This document shows positions 7,421 to 15,621 of a stretch of DNA of 64,000 nt, in pieces; position 1 is the first letter of the stretch, and every line of letters begins with the position of its first letter. Both the position numbers and the translations under genes were made by a program. Source of the DNA: an uncultured Clostridia bacterium (GTDB lineage Bacteria > Bacillota > Clostridia > Oscillospirales > Ruminococcaceae); NCBI GenBank assembly GCA_945923775.1, contig CAMELR010000003.1:56626-120625 (forward strand), read 5' to 3'. The notes under the pieces were generated by a model, which was not told the DNA's origin, made no database searches, and was given only the letters and a program-made list of their open reading frames with translations.

Positions 7421-9337
7421 GTGTTTAGAGAATCTGAAAAGGAACGCACAAACAAGCTGAACACTTGCCTTGCAAAAATCCTCAACGGCATGAAACCCCC
7501 GGAAGACCTTACCGTTTCTCAATGGGCGGACAAGAACAGACGGCTTACCTCCGAATCATCAGCGGAAGTCGGAAAGTGGCGAACTTCAAGAACGCCGTAT
7601 ATGTTCGACATACTCGACAGCTTTACAGACCCGTTGATTGAGCATATCGTAGTTGTCGCGGCGTCGCAGGTCGGAAAATCAGAGACCATAAACAACATGG
7701 TTGGATACTGCATAGACCAAGACCCCGGACCGATCCTGCTGATACAGCCCACCATTGATGATGTTAAGCGATACTCGGAAATGAGAATCGCGCCGATGAT
7801 ACGCGAAACACGCTGCCTTAAGCGCAAGGTCGCAGACCCGAAATCGCGTGATACAGCGAACACCAAGCGGCAGAAGTCATTCCCCGGCGGCGTGCTTGTA
7901 ATGACCGGCTCAAATGTAGCGCACGATCTTTCCTCAATGCCGATACGCTATGTATTCGGTGATGAGCGCGACAGGTGGGCTAAGAGCGCAGGCTCGGAGG
8001 GCGACCCCTGGGAGCTTGCTGTTGCAAGAACAAGAACATTCTACAACAAGAAGATGGTTGAGGTTTCAACGCCGACAGTAAAAGGGGCGTCTGCTATCGA
8101 AAACTCATACAACTTAGGTACAATGGAGCGGTGGAAAACCGCCTGCCCCCATTGCGGTAAATATGTAGAGATTAAATTTGATAATATCAGATTTGAATAC
8201 GAGGCTGACGAAAAGGGCGACAAGAAGATTTTCCACATTACCGAGCTATTCTATGTATGTCCCGAATGCGGCGGCATTTCCGATGAACACACGATGAAGT
8301 CGCAGCCTGCGAAATGGGTAGCGACTGTTCCGGAGGCTAAGGAGCACCACAAGACGCGCTCGTTCTGGCTTACAGCATGGGTTTCACCTTGGGCAACATG
8401 GGAGTCGATAATCTTACAGTTCCTGCAAGCCGGGACGGATTCCGCAAAGCTGCAGGTCGTGTATAACACACAGTTCGGCGAGCTGTGGGAGGAACGCGGC
8501 GACATGGCTTCAGAAGATGATGTTATGGCGCGGCGCGAAGTCTATGAGGCAGAAGTGCCGGACGGCGTGCTCCTGCTCACCTGCGGTGTGGATACACAAG
8601 ATGACCGCCTTGAATATGAGGTCGTGGGACATCGGCGATACGGTGAAACATGGGGTATAAAGAAAGGTGTTATCCTTGGACGCCCTGACACAGAGGAAGT
8701 CTGGGAGCGGCTTGACGAGGTATTATCTCATAAATACAAGTTCAAAAGCGGGGTTTCGTTGCAAATCTCGCTTACTTTTATCGACGAGGGCGGACACTTT
8801 ACACAGGAAGTCCGCCAGCACTGTCTTGCCCGTCAATATGACCATGTGTTTGCGATAAAGGGCGCGAACCGTCCGGATATACCATACACCGCGCCGCCTA
8901 AGAAACAAAAAATCGTGGTCAACGGTAAGGTTATCGGACAGGTGTGGGTGTATGAGATAGGCGTTAATGCCGGCAAGCAGAAGATCGTGGACAACCTCCG
9001 CGTTCAGTCTCCCGGCGCTAACTACTGTCACTTTCCCTTGCGCGACGATTACGGCAAGCAATTCTTTAAGCAACTAATGTCGGAACACCTTGCGTATGTT
9101 CCGAAACTGAAACACCCCTGGCAATGGCAGAAGATCCCCGGACATGAGCGCAACGAGGCTTTTGATATCCGGAACTACAACCTTGCGGCGTGCGAGATAC
9201 TTTCGCCTGACTGGGACGCGATAGAGCAGAAGCTCCGAACGGCTAAGCCGGGCGAAGAAAATGCGTCAATTCCCATGAAAGAGAAGAAAGCGAAGCCGCG
9301 TAAGCGCAAGAAAAGTGAGTTTTACGATGATTGGTGA
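7421..9337 (+). CDS. phage terminase large subunit (GpA family)
   Basis: A 638-aa ATP-driven packaging motor and nuclease. The start is GTG 7421 behind GGGAGG. The N-terminal ATPase has Walker A-like AASQVGKSE (residues about 87-95) and Walker B YVFGDERD (about 185-192). A CPHCGK...CPECGG zinc-binding insertion lies around 245-295. The C-terminal nuclease has acidic residues in LTCGVDTQDDRLEYEV and TFIDEGGH. It ends in a basic tail (KKAKPRKRKKS). GpA-type enzymes are found in lambda-like cos phages. It partners with the gene at 6121. Confidence 0.96.
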   Translation: MFRESEKERTNKLNTCLAKILNGMKPPEDLTVSQWADKNRRLTSESSAEVGKWRTSRTPYMFDILDSFTDPLIEHIVVVAASQVGKSETINNMVGYCIDQDPGPILLIQPTIDDVKRYSEMRIAPMIRETRCLKRKVADPKSRDTANTKRQKSFPGGVLVMTGSNVAHDLSSMPIRYVFGDERDRWAKSAGSEGDPWELAVARTRTFYNKKMVEVSTPTVKGASAIENSYNLGTMERWKTACPHCGKYVEIKFDNIRFEYEADEKGDKKIFHITELFYVCPECGGISDEHTMKSQPAKWVATVPEAKEHHKTRSFWLTAWVSPWATWESIILQFLQAGTDSAKLQVVYNTQFGELWEERGDMASEDDVMARREVYEAEVPDGVLLLTCGVDTQDDRLEYEVVGHRRYGETWGIKKGVILGRPDTEEVWERLDEVLSHKYKFKSGVSLQISLTFIDEGGHFTQEVRQHCLARQYDHVFAIKGANRPDIPYTAPPKKQKIVVNGKVIGQVWVYEIGVNAGKQKIVDNLRVQSPGANYCHFPLRDDYGKQFFKQLMSEHLAYVPKLKHPWQWQKIPGHERNEAFDIRNYNLAACEILSPDWDAIEQKLRTAKPGEENASIPMKEKKAKPRKRKKSEFYDDW

Positions 9338-9342
9338 TAACG

Positions 9343-9600
9343 ATGATTAATAAAAATACAGCTCGTAAAATGTATGAGCATTATACAAAACGTATAGACG
9401 AACTTATCAAGGCACAGGAGTCGCTTACGTCTGGCGGCGTAAAATCGTACAAGATCGGTGACATGGAGATCACCAAGTTCGACATGACAAAGCTTGACGA
9501 GCTGCTGGAAGAGGCTGTTGACCGGCAGGCATACTATGACGCTATCCTGCACGGCAAGGCAACGCGCAAGACCGTGGGCATAATCCCCACGGACAGATGA
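9343..9600 (+). CDS. small head-tail joining protein (gpW / DUF6148-like)
   Basis: An 85-aa protein. ATG 9343 behind GGTGAT is preferred over the in-frame TTG at 9331. The form is a helix, then a short beta hairpin (VKSYKIGDMEITKFD), then a helix. This resembles lambda gpW-type proteins that usually lie between terminase and portal. Such proteins close the portal after packaging. The family name is tentative. Confidence 0.65.
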   Translation: MINKNTARKMYEHYTKRIDELIKAQESLTSGGVKSYKIGDMEITKFDMTKLDELLEEAVDRQAYYDAILHGKATRKTVGIIPTDR

Positions 9601-9639
9601 TACGTTTTGCAATCAATTTCAAAAATCAGCAGAAAAGAG

Positions 9640-9659
9640 GGCGCGAATTTGATCGCGCC
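9640..9659 (+). terminator. hairpin after the gpW-like gene
   Basis: GGCGCGA (9640-9646) and TCGCGCC (9653-9659) form a stem followed by TTGATTTCT. It may end forward transcription before the reverse-strand islet. Confidence 0.5.
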
Positions 9660-9758
9660 TTGATTTCTGCCGGTTTAGGGCTTTCACGGCAGAGTTCATA
9701 ATTTCTCCGAGGGCTGTGTGCGCGGCAGCAGCGGCGCATGCGGCTCTTCTCCGAAGAA

Positions 9759-9786
9759 AAAGCGCCTGCTTGCGGGCAGGCGCTTT
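9759..9786 (-). terminator. rho-independent terminator of the XRE islet
   Basis: On the reverse strand, AAAGCGCCTGC and GCAGGCGCTTT form an 11-bp stem followed by a TTTTTC tract. It lies just after the stop of the XRE gene at 9802. Confidence 0.85.
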
Positions 9787-9801
9787 GAATGTTGAAACGG
9801 C

Positions 9802-10005
9802 TTACTCAGCGGCGTCAGGCGGCGGCGCCAGCAGGTCGTTAAGGGTTATGCCGAGCGCATCGGTGATTTTCAGAGCATTGGAAACAAGGCAGTCGCCGCG
9901 TTTTTCCAAGTCTTCAATGGTGCGCTTTGGTATGCCTGTGAGTTCAGACATTTTCGGCACGGAAATCTTTGCACGCAGCCGATATGCCTTGATATACAGA
10001 AACAT
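9802..10005 (-). CDS. XRE-family helix-turn-helix regulator (small)
   Basis: A 67-aa single-domain HTH protein. The turn region is VPKMSELTGIPKRTIEDLEKRG, followed by ALKITDALGITLNDLL, typical of Cro/CI-type folds. It is the last gene of a three-gene reverse-strand unit embedded among late genes, 12 bp after the 35-aa peptide gene. It is the obvious candidate to bind the palindrome at 10357-10370 and repress its own operon. That is inference. Confidence 0.85.
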   Translation of the reverse strand: MFLYIKAYRLRAKISVPKMSELTGIPKRTIEDLEKRGDCLVSNALKITDALGITLNDLLAPPPDAAE

Positions 10006-10017
10006 AAAAATCCCCCT

Positions 10018-10125
10018 TTACTTTACGAAGAAGAACCAGATTAAGAATACTATAGCCACCACAGACATGGAGATGCTTGCAATGTGCCAGATCAGCTTGA
10101 GAAGTGTTCTGTTTTTTTCGCTCAT
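10018..10125 (-). CDS. 35-aa single-span membrane peptide
   Basis: ATG at 10125 is preceded by a near-perfect AAAGGAGG. The peptide has a short charged head (MSEKNRTLLK) and then one hydrophobic span from about residue 11 to 33 ending WFFFVK, so it is a probable membrane peptide. Its stop is 12 bp before the start of the XRE gene, whose Shine-Dalgarno lies in the gap. Possible roles are a small toxin, holin-like peptide or exclusion peptide. No family is recognised. Confidence 0.7.
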   Translation of the reverse strand: MSEKNRTLLKLIWHIASISMSVVAIVFLIWFFFVK

Positions 10126-10165
10126 ACTATTGACCTCCTTTTGAAAATGTGTTATAATACTCTTG

Positions 10166-10183
10166 CCGGGGCTTTCGCCCCGG
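10166..10183 (-). other. GC hairpin between the two peptide genes
   Basis: CCGGGGC (10166-10172) pairs with GCCCCGG (10177-10183) in the gap between the 41-aa and 35-aa peptide genes. No U-tract follows on the reverse strand, so partial attenuation or RNA processing is more likely than termination. Confidence 0.5.
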
Positions 10184-10196
10184 TAGAGCGGAACGT

Positions 10197-10322
10197 TTAG
10201 AAGAACGTTCCCTTGATTATAGCCCAGATGGTTCCGACCGTGATGAGGATTTTCACCACCTGGGTCAAGAGCTTGTCAAGCTGTTCGAGCAACTTGGTGA
10301 GCTCTTTTATTTTATTGTCCAT
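10197..10322 (-). CDS. 41-aa amphipathic/membrane peptide
   Basis: ATG at 10322 is preceded by GGGAGGTG. The N-terminal half is a heptad-like helix (IKELTKLLEQLDKLL). The C-terminal half is hydrophobic (VVKILITVGTIWAIIKGTFF). It is the first gene of the islet, right after the consensus promoter. Small helical peptides of this type occur as phage-encoded holin-like or toxic peptides; the function here is unknown. Confidence 0.7.
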   Translation of the reverse strand: MDNKIKELTKLLEQLDKLLTQVVKILITVGTIWAIIKGTFF

Positions 10323-10349
10323 CGCCTTCACCTCCCTTCTGACAATATT

Positions 10350-10378
10350 ATTATACCACGTTATAACGTGATTGTCAA
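10350..10378 (-). promoter_or_regulatory. consensus promoter with palindromic operator and UP-like A-tracts
   Basis: On the reverse strand, TTGACA (10378-10373), an exact 17-bp spacer, then TATAAT (10355-10350). The spacer contains the perfect 14-bp palindrome CACGTTATAACGTG (10357-10370), a likely repressor site. Upstream of the -35 lie three 9-bp repeats TCAAAAAAA (10398-10424), which would act as an AT-rich UP element. Confidence 0.85.
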
Positions 10379-10434
10379 TAGTTTTTTTGAAAAAATCTCA
10401 AAAAAATCAAAAAAATCAAAAAAATACAAATATT

Positions 10435-10460
10435 AGCACCTTGAAAGAGGTGCTTTTTTT
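10435..10460 (+). terminator. rho-independent terminator
   Basis: AGCACCT/AGGTGCT stem followed by seven Ts, in the gap upstream of the portal gene. Confidence 0.75.
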
Positions 10461-10523
10461 ATGGGCAAAAACGGCGCATGAGCCGCAATTGCCGACAAGT
10501 GAAATCTACAATTTAATACAATC

Positions 10524-10552
10524 AAGGCACGCCCGGTCAAACGGCGTGCCTT
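10524..10552 (+). terminator. GC-rich hairpin upstream of portal gene
   Basis: AAGGCACGCC pairs with GGCGTGCCTT across a 9-nt loop. It lies 30 bp before the portal start. It may be a terminator or an RNA-stabilising element. Confidence 0.55.
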
Positions 10553-10582
10553 TGCTATTCCACAAAAAAAGGGGGGACGTTT

Positions 10583-12118
10583 TTGAGCGATTCAAATGTA
10601 TATGCAAGCGGGTACGGCGACGCTGGAGCATCGCTTACTAAAAGGTCATTAAGGGCTTTCAATGCGCGTTCGGGCGCGCCGATTGAGGATATAGACTTTC
10701 ACAATGCAACAATGCGTCAGCGCGGGCGCATGCTATATATGGCTTCTCCGATAGCCGCCGCCGCTGTGAACACTAATCGCACGAAGATAGTCGGCCCGGG
10801 ACTCAGAATGAAGTGCAGTCTTGACGCGGAACTGCTTGGACTTTCGCCGGAAAGTGCAAGGCAATGGTGCAAACGCACCGAGGCTGAATTCCGGGCATGG
10901 TGTCTGAACAAGTCATCATGTGACGCGCTGGGCATAAACAATTTCTATGAACTGCAGCAGCTAGCCGTGAAATCCTGGCTGATGAGCGGCGATGTGTTTG
11001 CCCTGCTGAAAAGGCGGGAGCCTACCCGGCTTAATCCGTATTCTCTTTGTGTGCAGATGATAGAAGCTGACAGAATAAGCACGCCGTTATGCTCTGTTTC
11101 AAATGGGATTTTTTCAGTCACAGAGGGCAAGCACGGCGATAATGAAGTGCATGACGGCGTAGAGGTGGACGCAGGCGGACGAGTGGTAGCTTACCATGTC
11201 TGCAACGGTTATCCGTATTCGACCATGCTTAAGGACATCAACTGGGTCAGAGTTGAGGCGGTCAGCAAAAAGACCGGACTGCCTAACATACTGCAGATCA
11301 TGGATTCAGAGCGCCCCGACCAGTATCGGGGCGTTTCGTATCTCGCCCCGGTCATCGAAATGCTCCTGCAGAACCGCAGATACACGGAAAGCGAACTTAC
11401 AGCGGCAATCATTCAGACGTATTTTACTGGTTGGCTTGAAACGGATACAGATTCGACTGATATGCCGATGTTCGACCATTCCGATGATGACGACGCCAAC
11501 GAGGACGAGCCGGAGATGTCGCCCGGAAATATCGTCAAGCTGAAAAAGGGCGAAAAAATCGTATTCGGCAATCCTAATATACCGACTGCCGGTTATGAAA
11601 CGTTCACCAATTCGATCGCACGGCAGATAGGTGCGGCGCTTGAAATGCCGCATGAGGTATTGCTTAAGGAGTTCACCGCGTCCTATTCTGCTTCCAAGGG
11701 CGCGCTTGAAGAAGCGTGGGAAGTCATTAAAATGCGCCGTTCTTGGTTCGTTAATGACTTCTGCCAGCCTGTTTATGAGGTCTGGCTTGCTGAGGCTGTT
11801 GCACGCGGCAGGATAAGGGCACCGGGTTTCTTCGATGACCCTCTTATCCGAGCGGCTTGGTGCAGTGCGCGGTGGGACGGTCCGGCGCTTACACAGCTTG
11901 ACCCCAAGAAAGAAGCCGAGTCAAATGCGATGCTGGTTCAACATGGCTGGAAAACTAACGAGCAGATCACAAGAGAGTACTACGGCGAAAACTGGGAGGA
12001 TAATATGGCTGCTCTTGCGGTGGAGAACGAACTTATGAAGAACGTCATACCCGCCCAGACGAATAACATCGCTGACGATGATGAAGAGGGAGATGAAGAA
12101 AATGCCGACGAAGAATAA
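10583..12118 (+). CDS. phage portal protein, lambda family
   Basis: A 511-aa protein with TTG start 10583 behind AAGGGGGG. Signature stretches are the N-terminal ARSGAPIEDIDFHNATMRQRGRML-like region, RGVSYLAPVIEML near residue 250, and GYETFTNSIARQIGAALEMPHEVL near 340. These match lambda gpB-type portals. It forms the dodecameric DNA channel at one capsid vertex. The acidic C-terminus overlaps the start of the head protease. Confidence 0.95.
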   Translation: MSDSNVYASGYGDAGASLTKRSLRAFNARSGAPIEDIDFHNATMRQRGRMLYMASPIAAAAVNTNRTKIVGPGLRMKCSLDAELLGLSPESARQWCKRTEAEFRAWCLNKSSCDALGINNFYELQQLAVKSWLMSGDVFALLKRREPTRLNPYSLCVQMIEADRISTPLCSVSNGIFSVTEGKHGDNEVHDGVEVDAGGRVVAYHVCNGYPYSTMLKDINWVRVEAVSKKTGLPNILQIMDSERPDQYRGVSYLAPVIEMLLQNRRYTESELTAAIIQTYFTGWLETDTDSTDMPMFDHSDDDDANEDEPEMSPGNIVKLKKGEKIVFGNPNIPTAGYETFTNSIARQIGAALEMPHEVLLKEFTASYSASKGALEEAWEVIKMRRSWFVNDFCQPVYEVWLAEAVARGRIRAPGFFDDPLIRAAWCSARWDGPALTQLDPKKEAESNAMLVQHGWKTNEQITREYYGENWEDNMAALAVENELMKNVIPAQTNNIADDDEEGDEENADEE

Positions 12119-13370
12119 AGGCGCTGTATATTTCGCAGAGCATGAGGGCTATTCGGTCAGGGCTGATGCTGACATGGAAACCGCTGAACTTGTGCTTTAC
12201 GGTCTGGTAGTAAAAAGCAGACCGTTTGATTATGACACCAATAAGCCCACGGAAGAAAATTACATCGTTGAAAGCGAGATCTTAGATGACTTAAAGGCAA
12301 TATCCAAGAGCAGAAAGTTAGATATAAAGCTCAATTCCTGCGGCGGTTCATGTACCGTTGCGATAGTCATATACAACAAGCTTCGCGAAATGGTTACGAA
12401 CGGCACACAGATCACCTGCACCGTTGACGGTGTGGCAATGTCCGCAGGCTCGCACATTATGTGCGCTGCTGATACAGTCAGAGCGTCTGAGGGGTCGCTG
12501 ATAATGATACACAAGTCATTAGCCCCTGTATTTGGCTATTACAACGCGGATGAACTCAGAAAAGTTGCGCAGACCAATGATGCTTACGACAAGGTCATGC
12601 TGGCAGCATACAAGCGTAAGACTGGAAAAGAGGAAGCCGAACTGCTCAGTATGATGTCGGCTGAAACATTTATGACCGGAAAAGAAGCCAAGGAGCAAGG
12701 CTTTGTCGATGAACTTGTCGAAACGAGCGATGAAGTCAAGATAGCTGCATCGGCTGATAAGACGGCGCTGTATGTGAGCGGCAGATTTATGCCGCTTTAC
12801 GGAGCAACATGCCCTGAAAATATACCAGTTGTAAATAACGCTCCGAATATTACAGCGGCACACCACATGGCATTACAGCCTGAATCAAACGAAGGCAATG
12901 CAAATAGATCAAACAACAATGAGGGAGGTAAAACTACTATGGCAGTAAATCTTGCTGAACTGCGCAAAGAAAATCCTGAACTCGCAGCACGCGTTGAGGA
13001 GGATTACAAGGCAGAACACGCAGACGAAAACAAGACGGCAATGGACGCCGCTGTGCAGAAGGCGCTTGCGGACGAGCGCACACGCTTAGAGAAGATAGAG
13101 GCTATCGCCGGACAGGTAAGCCCGGAGCTCCTCGCTGACGCTAAGTACAAGAACCCCTGCACAGCTGAGGAACTTGCTTACAAGGCTATGTCGGAGAATG
13201 CAAGGAAAGGTCAGTCGTTCCTTAACGACATGAAGGCAGATTACAGCGGTTCCGGCGTGGAAGATGTTCACGCAGTTGCCCCGCAGGCTGACGGCAGCAC
13301 GGAACAGACAAAAGCCCAGGAAGAGGCTGAGGTTTTAGCAGCTATCGACGAGGCACTGAAGGAGGGATAA
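12102..13370 (+). CDS. head maturation protease (ClpP/S14 type) fused to scaffold
   Basis: The start is most likely ATG 12102 behind GAGGGAGATG, giving 422 aa; upstream in-frame ATGs at 12078-12093 lie in the Shine-Dalgarno. The N-terminal about 220 residues are a ClpP-like serine protease: NSCGGS oxyanion region, DGVAMSAGSHIM with the probable nucleophile Ser, and MIHKS with the catalytic His. Residues about 280-422 are a charged helical scaffold-like region that can also be made separately from an internal start at 12939, as in lambda C/Nu3. It processes the prohead. Confidence 0.92.
   Translation: MPTKNKGAVYFAEHEGYSVRADADMETAELVLYGLVVKSRPFDYDTNKPTEENYIVESEILDDLKAISKSRKLDIKLNSCGGSCTVAIVIYNKLREMVTNGTQITCTVDGVAMSAGSHIMCAADTVRASEGSLIMIHKSLAPVFGYYNADELRKVAQTNDAYDKVMLAAYKRKTGKEEAELLSMMSAETFMTGKEAKEQGFVDELVETSDEVKIAASADKTALYVSGRFMPLYGATCPENIPVVNNAPNITAAHHMALQPESNEGNANRSNNNEGGKTTMAVNLAELRKENPELAARVEEDYKAEHADENKTAMDAAVQKALADERTRLEKIEAIAGQVSPELLADAKYKNPCTAEELAYKAMSENARKGQSFLNDMKADYSGSGVEDVHAVAPQADGSTEQTKAQEEAEVLAAIDEALKEG
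12939..13370 (+). CDS. internal in-frame scaffold protein (nested start)
   Basis: ATG 12939 is preceded by GAGGGAGG (12921-12928) with suitable spacing and is in frame with the protease. The 143-aa product is acidic and helical. The arrangement parallels lambda Nu3 inside C. Separate expression is inferred from the strong ribosome site. Confidence 0.7.
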   Translation: MAVNLAELRKENPELAARVEEDYKAEHADENKTAMDAAVQKALADERTRLEKIEAIAGQVSPELLADAKYKNPCTAEELAYKAMSENARKGQSFLNDMKADYSGSGVEDVHAVAPQADGSTEQTKAQEEAEVLAAIDEALKEG

Positions 13371-13373
13371 GTA

Positions 13374-13769
13374 ATGACAACTGAACTTCTCAACAAGCTC
13401 GGCACGGTTACTGCTGACAACCTTGTCGCCGGCACGGATCCGGCGTTAAGAGTCGGCACCGGAAAGCTCCGCAAGAACACAGGAGAGCTTAAGCGCGGCA
13501 CCGTGCTTGCGAAATCTTCAAAGGACGGCACACTTGTTATCCTGGGAACAACCGCTTCGTCTTCGGACAGCGAGGTGCTTGAGCCTTACGGTATTCTGAC
13601 CGATGATATCACTGTACCGGCTGACGAAGATGTAAACATGACCATCTACATCGGCGGCAAGTTCAACAGCAACAAGATCATCATGAAGGACAGCTACCAG
13701 ATGACGGAGGCAGACAAGGATACCCTGCGTAAGTATGGTATTGAGTTTACCGCCGCCGATTCAAACTGA
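13374..13769 (+). CDS. head decoration protein (lambda gpD family)
   Basis: A 131-aa protein with a beta-rich core: GTVLAKSSKDGTLVIL, YGILTDDITV and IYIGGKFNSNKI match the HDPD (gpD) family. It would trimerise on the expanded capsid and stabilise it. It lies directly between protease/scaffold and capsid, the usual order. The start is 3 bp after the protease stop. Confidence 0.9.
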   Translation: MTTELLNKLGTVTADNLVAGTDPALRVGTGKLRKNTGELKRGTVLAKSSKDGTLVILGTTASSSDSEVLEPYGILTDDITVPADEDVNMTIYIGGKFNSNKIIMKDSYQMTEADKDTLRKYGIEFTAADSN

Positions 13770-13782
13770 CAAGGAGGACAAA

Positions 13783-14862
13783 ATGGCAGTTAATCTTGAC
13801 ATCACACAGTCTTATGTGTTACAGTCTATTGCTGAAAAGGCTAAGCCGGAATCAATGTTTTTCAGCGAACGTTACTTCACCACGGGCAGGAACGACATTT
13901 TTACATCGGATAAGGTGCTTGTAGAGTATAAGCGCGCCGGACAGCGTAAGCTGGCGCGTTTCGTTGCAGAGCGCGGCGGCGCTATCAGCGTTGGACGCGA
14001 TGGCTACGAATTATCCGAATTCAGACCGGCATACATAGCAGAATCCCGTTCGCTCACGGTTGACGATCTGTCAAAGCGCGGATTCGGCGAGGCTCTTGTA
14101 ACGGGCTCTACACCTGCACAGAGAGCTATCCGCCTGCTTGCAGAAGATTTCACGGAACTTGAAATCAGAACACGCCGCAGAATCGAGTGGATGTGCGCAC
14201 AGGTAATGCAGAACAATGCGATCACTATGCAGGAGTACATCGACGTCAATACACCCGGCGAGGTCAAGCACATTCAGTTCTATGACGGAGATGCTTCTGA
14301 GCATACTTATACCCCCCAGAATCTGTGGAACTCCGCTGACGCTAATATCATCGGTGATGTATATGCTATGTGCGAGCTGCTTTCCGATCGCGGAATGGTG
14401 CCTGCCGACCTGCTTATCGGCTCTGATGTTGCCGATGTATTCTATAAGAACGAGGAACTCCGTGTAATGCTGGACAAGACTCTCGCTTACAACTTTGGCG
14501 CTGTAAACGAGCGTATCGTTATGCCCGGTATCAACGAACTGGGTACATTCAATTTCAGAGGGCACACACTCAGAGTTATCGTTGTGGGCAATAAGTACGA
14601 GGACGAGAACGGCAAGACCAAGAGCTACTTCCCCAAGGACGCGGCAATGGTAACATTCCCGAACTGCGGACGTGTGGCTTACGGTGCTATAACGCTCATG
14701 CCTTATGGCAGGGATAATTTTGAGACCATCGCAAAGTCGAGAGTTTCCAAGCTCTTCGTCGACAACAAGCACAACACCAGAGCAGTCGAGCTGTATTCCA
14801 GACCTATTGCAATGCCCAGGGTTTATACCCCTTATATCTTCGCAAGCAAGGTTGTAGGCTGA
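13783..14862 (+). CDS. major capsid protein (phage capsid E family)
   Basis: A 359-aa HK97-fold capsid protein of the lambda gpE type. ATG 13783 follows AAGGAGGACAAA. It has GGAISVGRDGYEL, PAYIAESRSLTVDDL, PADLLIGSDVADVF and a C-terminal SRPIAMPRVYTPYI that is typical of the family. It forms the icosahedral shell with the decoration protein upstream. Confidence 0.95.
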   Translation: MAVNLDITQSYVLQSIAEKAKPESMFFSERYFTTGRNDIFTSDKVLVEYKRAGQRKLARFVAERGGAISVGRDGYELSEFRPAYIAESRSLTVDDLSKRGFGEALVTGSTPAQRAIRLLAEDFTELEIRTRRRIEWMCAQVMQNNAITMQEYIDVNTPGEVKHIQFYDGDASEHTYTPQNLWNSADANIIGDVYAMCELLSDRGMVPADLLIGSDVADVFYKNEELRVMLDKTLAYNFGAVNERIVMPGINELGTFNFRGHTLRVIVVGNKYEDENGKTKSYFPKDAAMVTFPNCGRVAYGAITLMPYGRDNFETIAKSRVSKLFVDNKHNTRAVELYSRPIAMPRVYTPYIFASKVVG

Positions 14863-14875
14863 TAGGAGGCATACA

Positions 14876-15253
14876 GTGTTAATTCGTATCAGAAACACCA
14901 CATTCGGGTTGGTGGTTAACGGTATCGTCAAGCCCAAGTCACCCAAGGACCCGCCGTTTGATGTTGACGAGAAACTGGGCTTAAGGCTTGTCCGCGAGGG
15001 TATCGCGGAGGCGGTGGACGGTGCCGAGCGCGGCGAGGTTCAGTCTGAAAGTAATGACAATGATAATGACGAAAGCGCCGGCGATGACTTCGGCATACCG
15101 CAGTACGGTCCGGACACCTCGAAAGCTGATTTGCAGTCGATTGCAAACGAGTACGGTATCGAGGTGTCTGCAGCTGCGACCAAGCAGGAACTCATCAAGG
15201 CGCTTGACGACTTTTTCGCCGACGCGCTGTCCGATGATCCGGAGGGCGAATAA
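14876..15253 (+). CDS. phage structural accessory protein with C-terminal HeH/LEM-like domain
   Basis: A 125-aa protein with GTG start 14876 behind GGAGG. The N-terminal about 45 residues form a small beta unit (IRNTTFGLVVNGIVKPKSP). An acidic linker follows (SNDNDNDESAGDD), then a helix-extension-helix motif near residues 85-118 (TSKADLQSIANEYGIEV ... KQELIKAL). Such proteins lie between capsid and connector genes in many Clostridia prophages. They probably aid head completion. Confidence 0.65.
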   Translation: MLIRIRNTTFGLVVNGIVKPKSPKDPPFDVDEKLGLRLVREGIAEAVDGAERGEVQSESNDNDNDESAGDDFGIPQYGPDTSKADLQSIANEYGIEVSAAATKQELIKALDDFFADALSDDPEGE

Positions 15254-15621
15254 TGGGCTTTAAGGACATGGTCAAGTCCGATATCGCAAATGTGCTGATG
15301 AACACCGAGGAGTTAGCGGAAAGTCACACAGTGAAATACGATGGAGAGGTATATGAAGATATACCGATCATTCTCCAGCGTGTCAAGCAGTCTGACAGAC
15401 ATATAGTTCAGAGCGATCATGCTGAGGGCATATACCTTGTGACCGCCGTTGCCTATATCAACGAGAAGGACCTTGACGGGGTGATCCCCGAACAGGGACA
15501 TCGCTTTGAGATAGACGACGGCGAGGCGCTAGGTAAGACGTTTTTCCGCAAGTATTCGGTAGTTACGTCCAAATGCGAGATGGGGCTTATCACGCTGGAA
15601 CTGAGGTATTACGATGAGTGA
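15253..15621 (+). CDS. head-tail joining protein (lambda FII-like)
   Basis: A 122-aa protein whose start overlaps the previous stop (TAATG). It is mostly beta, with HTVKYDGEVYEDIPIIL and HRFEIDDGEALGKTFFRKYSV. Its position after the capsid and its size match FII/head-completion proteins that seal the connector. It overlaps the next gene by 8 bp. The family is assigned mainly from context. Confidence 0.65.
   Translation: MGFKDMVKSDIANVLMNTEELAESHTVKYDGEVYEDIPIILQRVKQSDRHIVQSDHAEGIYLVTAVAYINEKDLDGVIPEQGHRFEIDDGEALGKTFFRKYSVVTSKCEMGLITLELRYYDE

Noticed and set aside
10398..10424. Three 9-bp repeats as a possible CRISPR or iteron array
   Set aside because: Units are too short, contiguous and A-rich. 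They fit a UP element of the reverse promoter better.
10372..10641. An 89-codon frame across the A-tract repeats and two terminators
   Set aside because: It starts in the promoter of the reverse islet and crosses two hairpins and the portal start. There is no Shine-Dalgarno.
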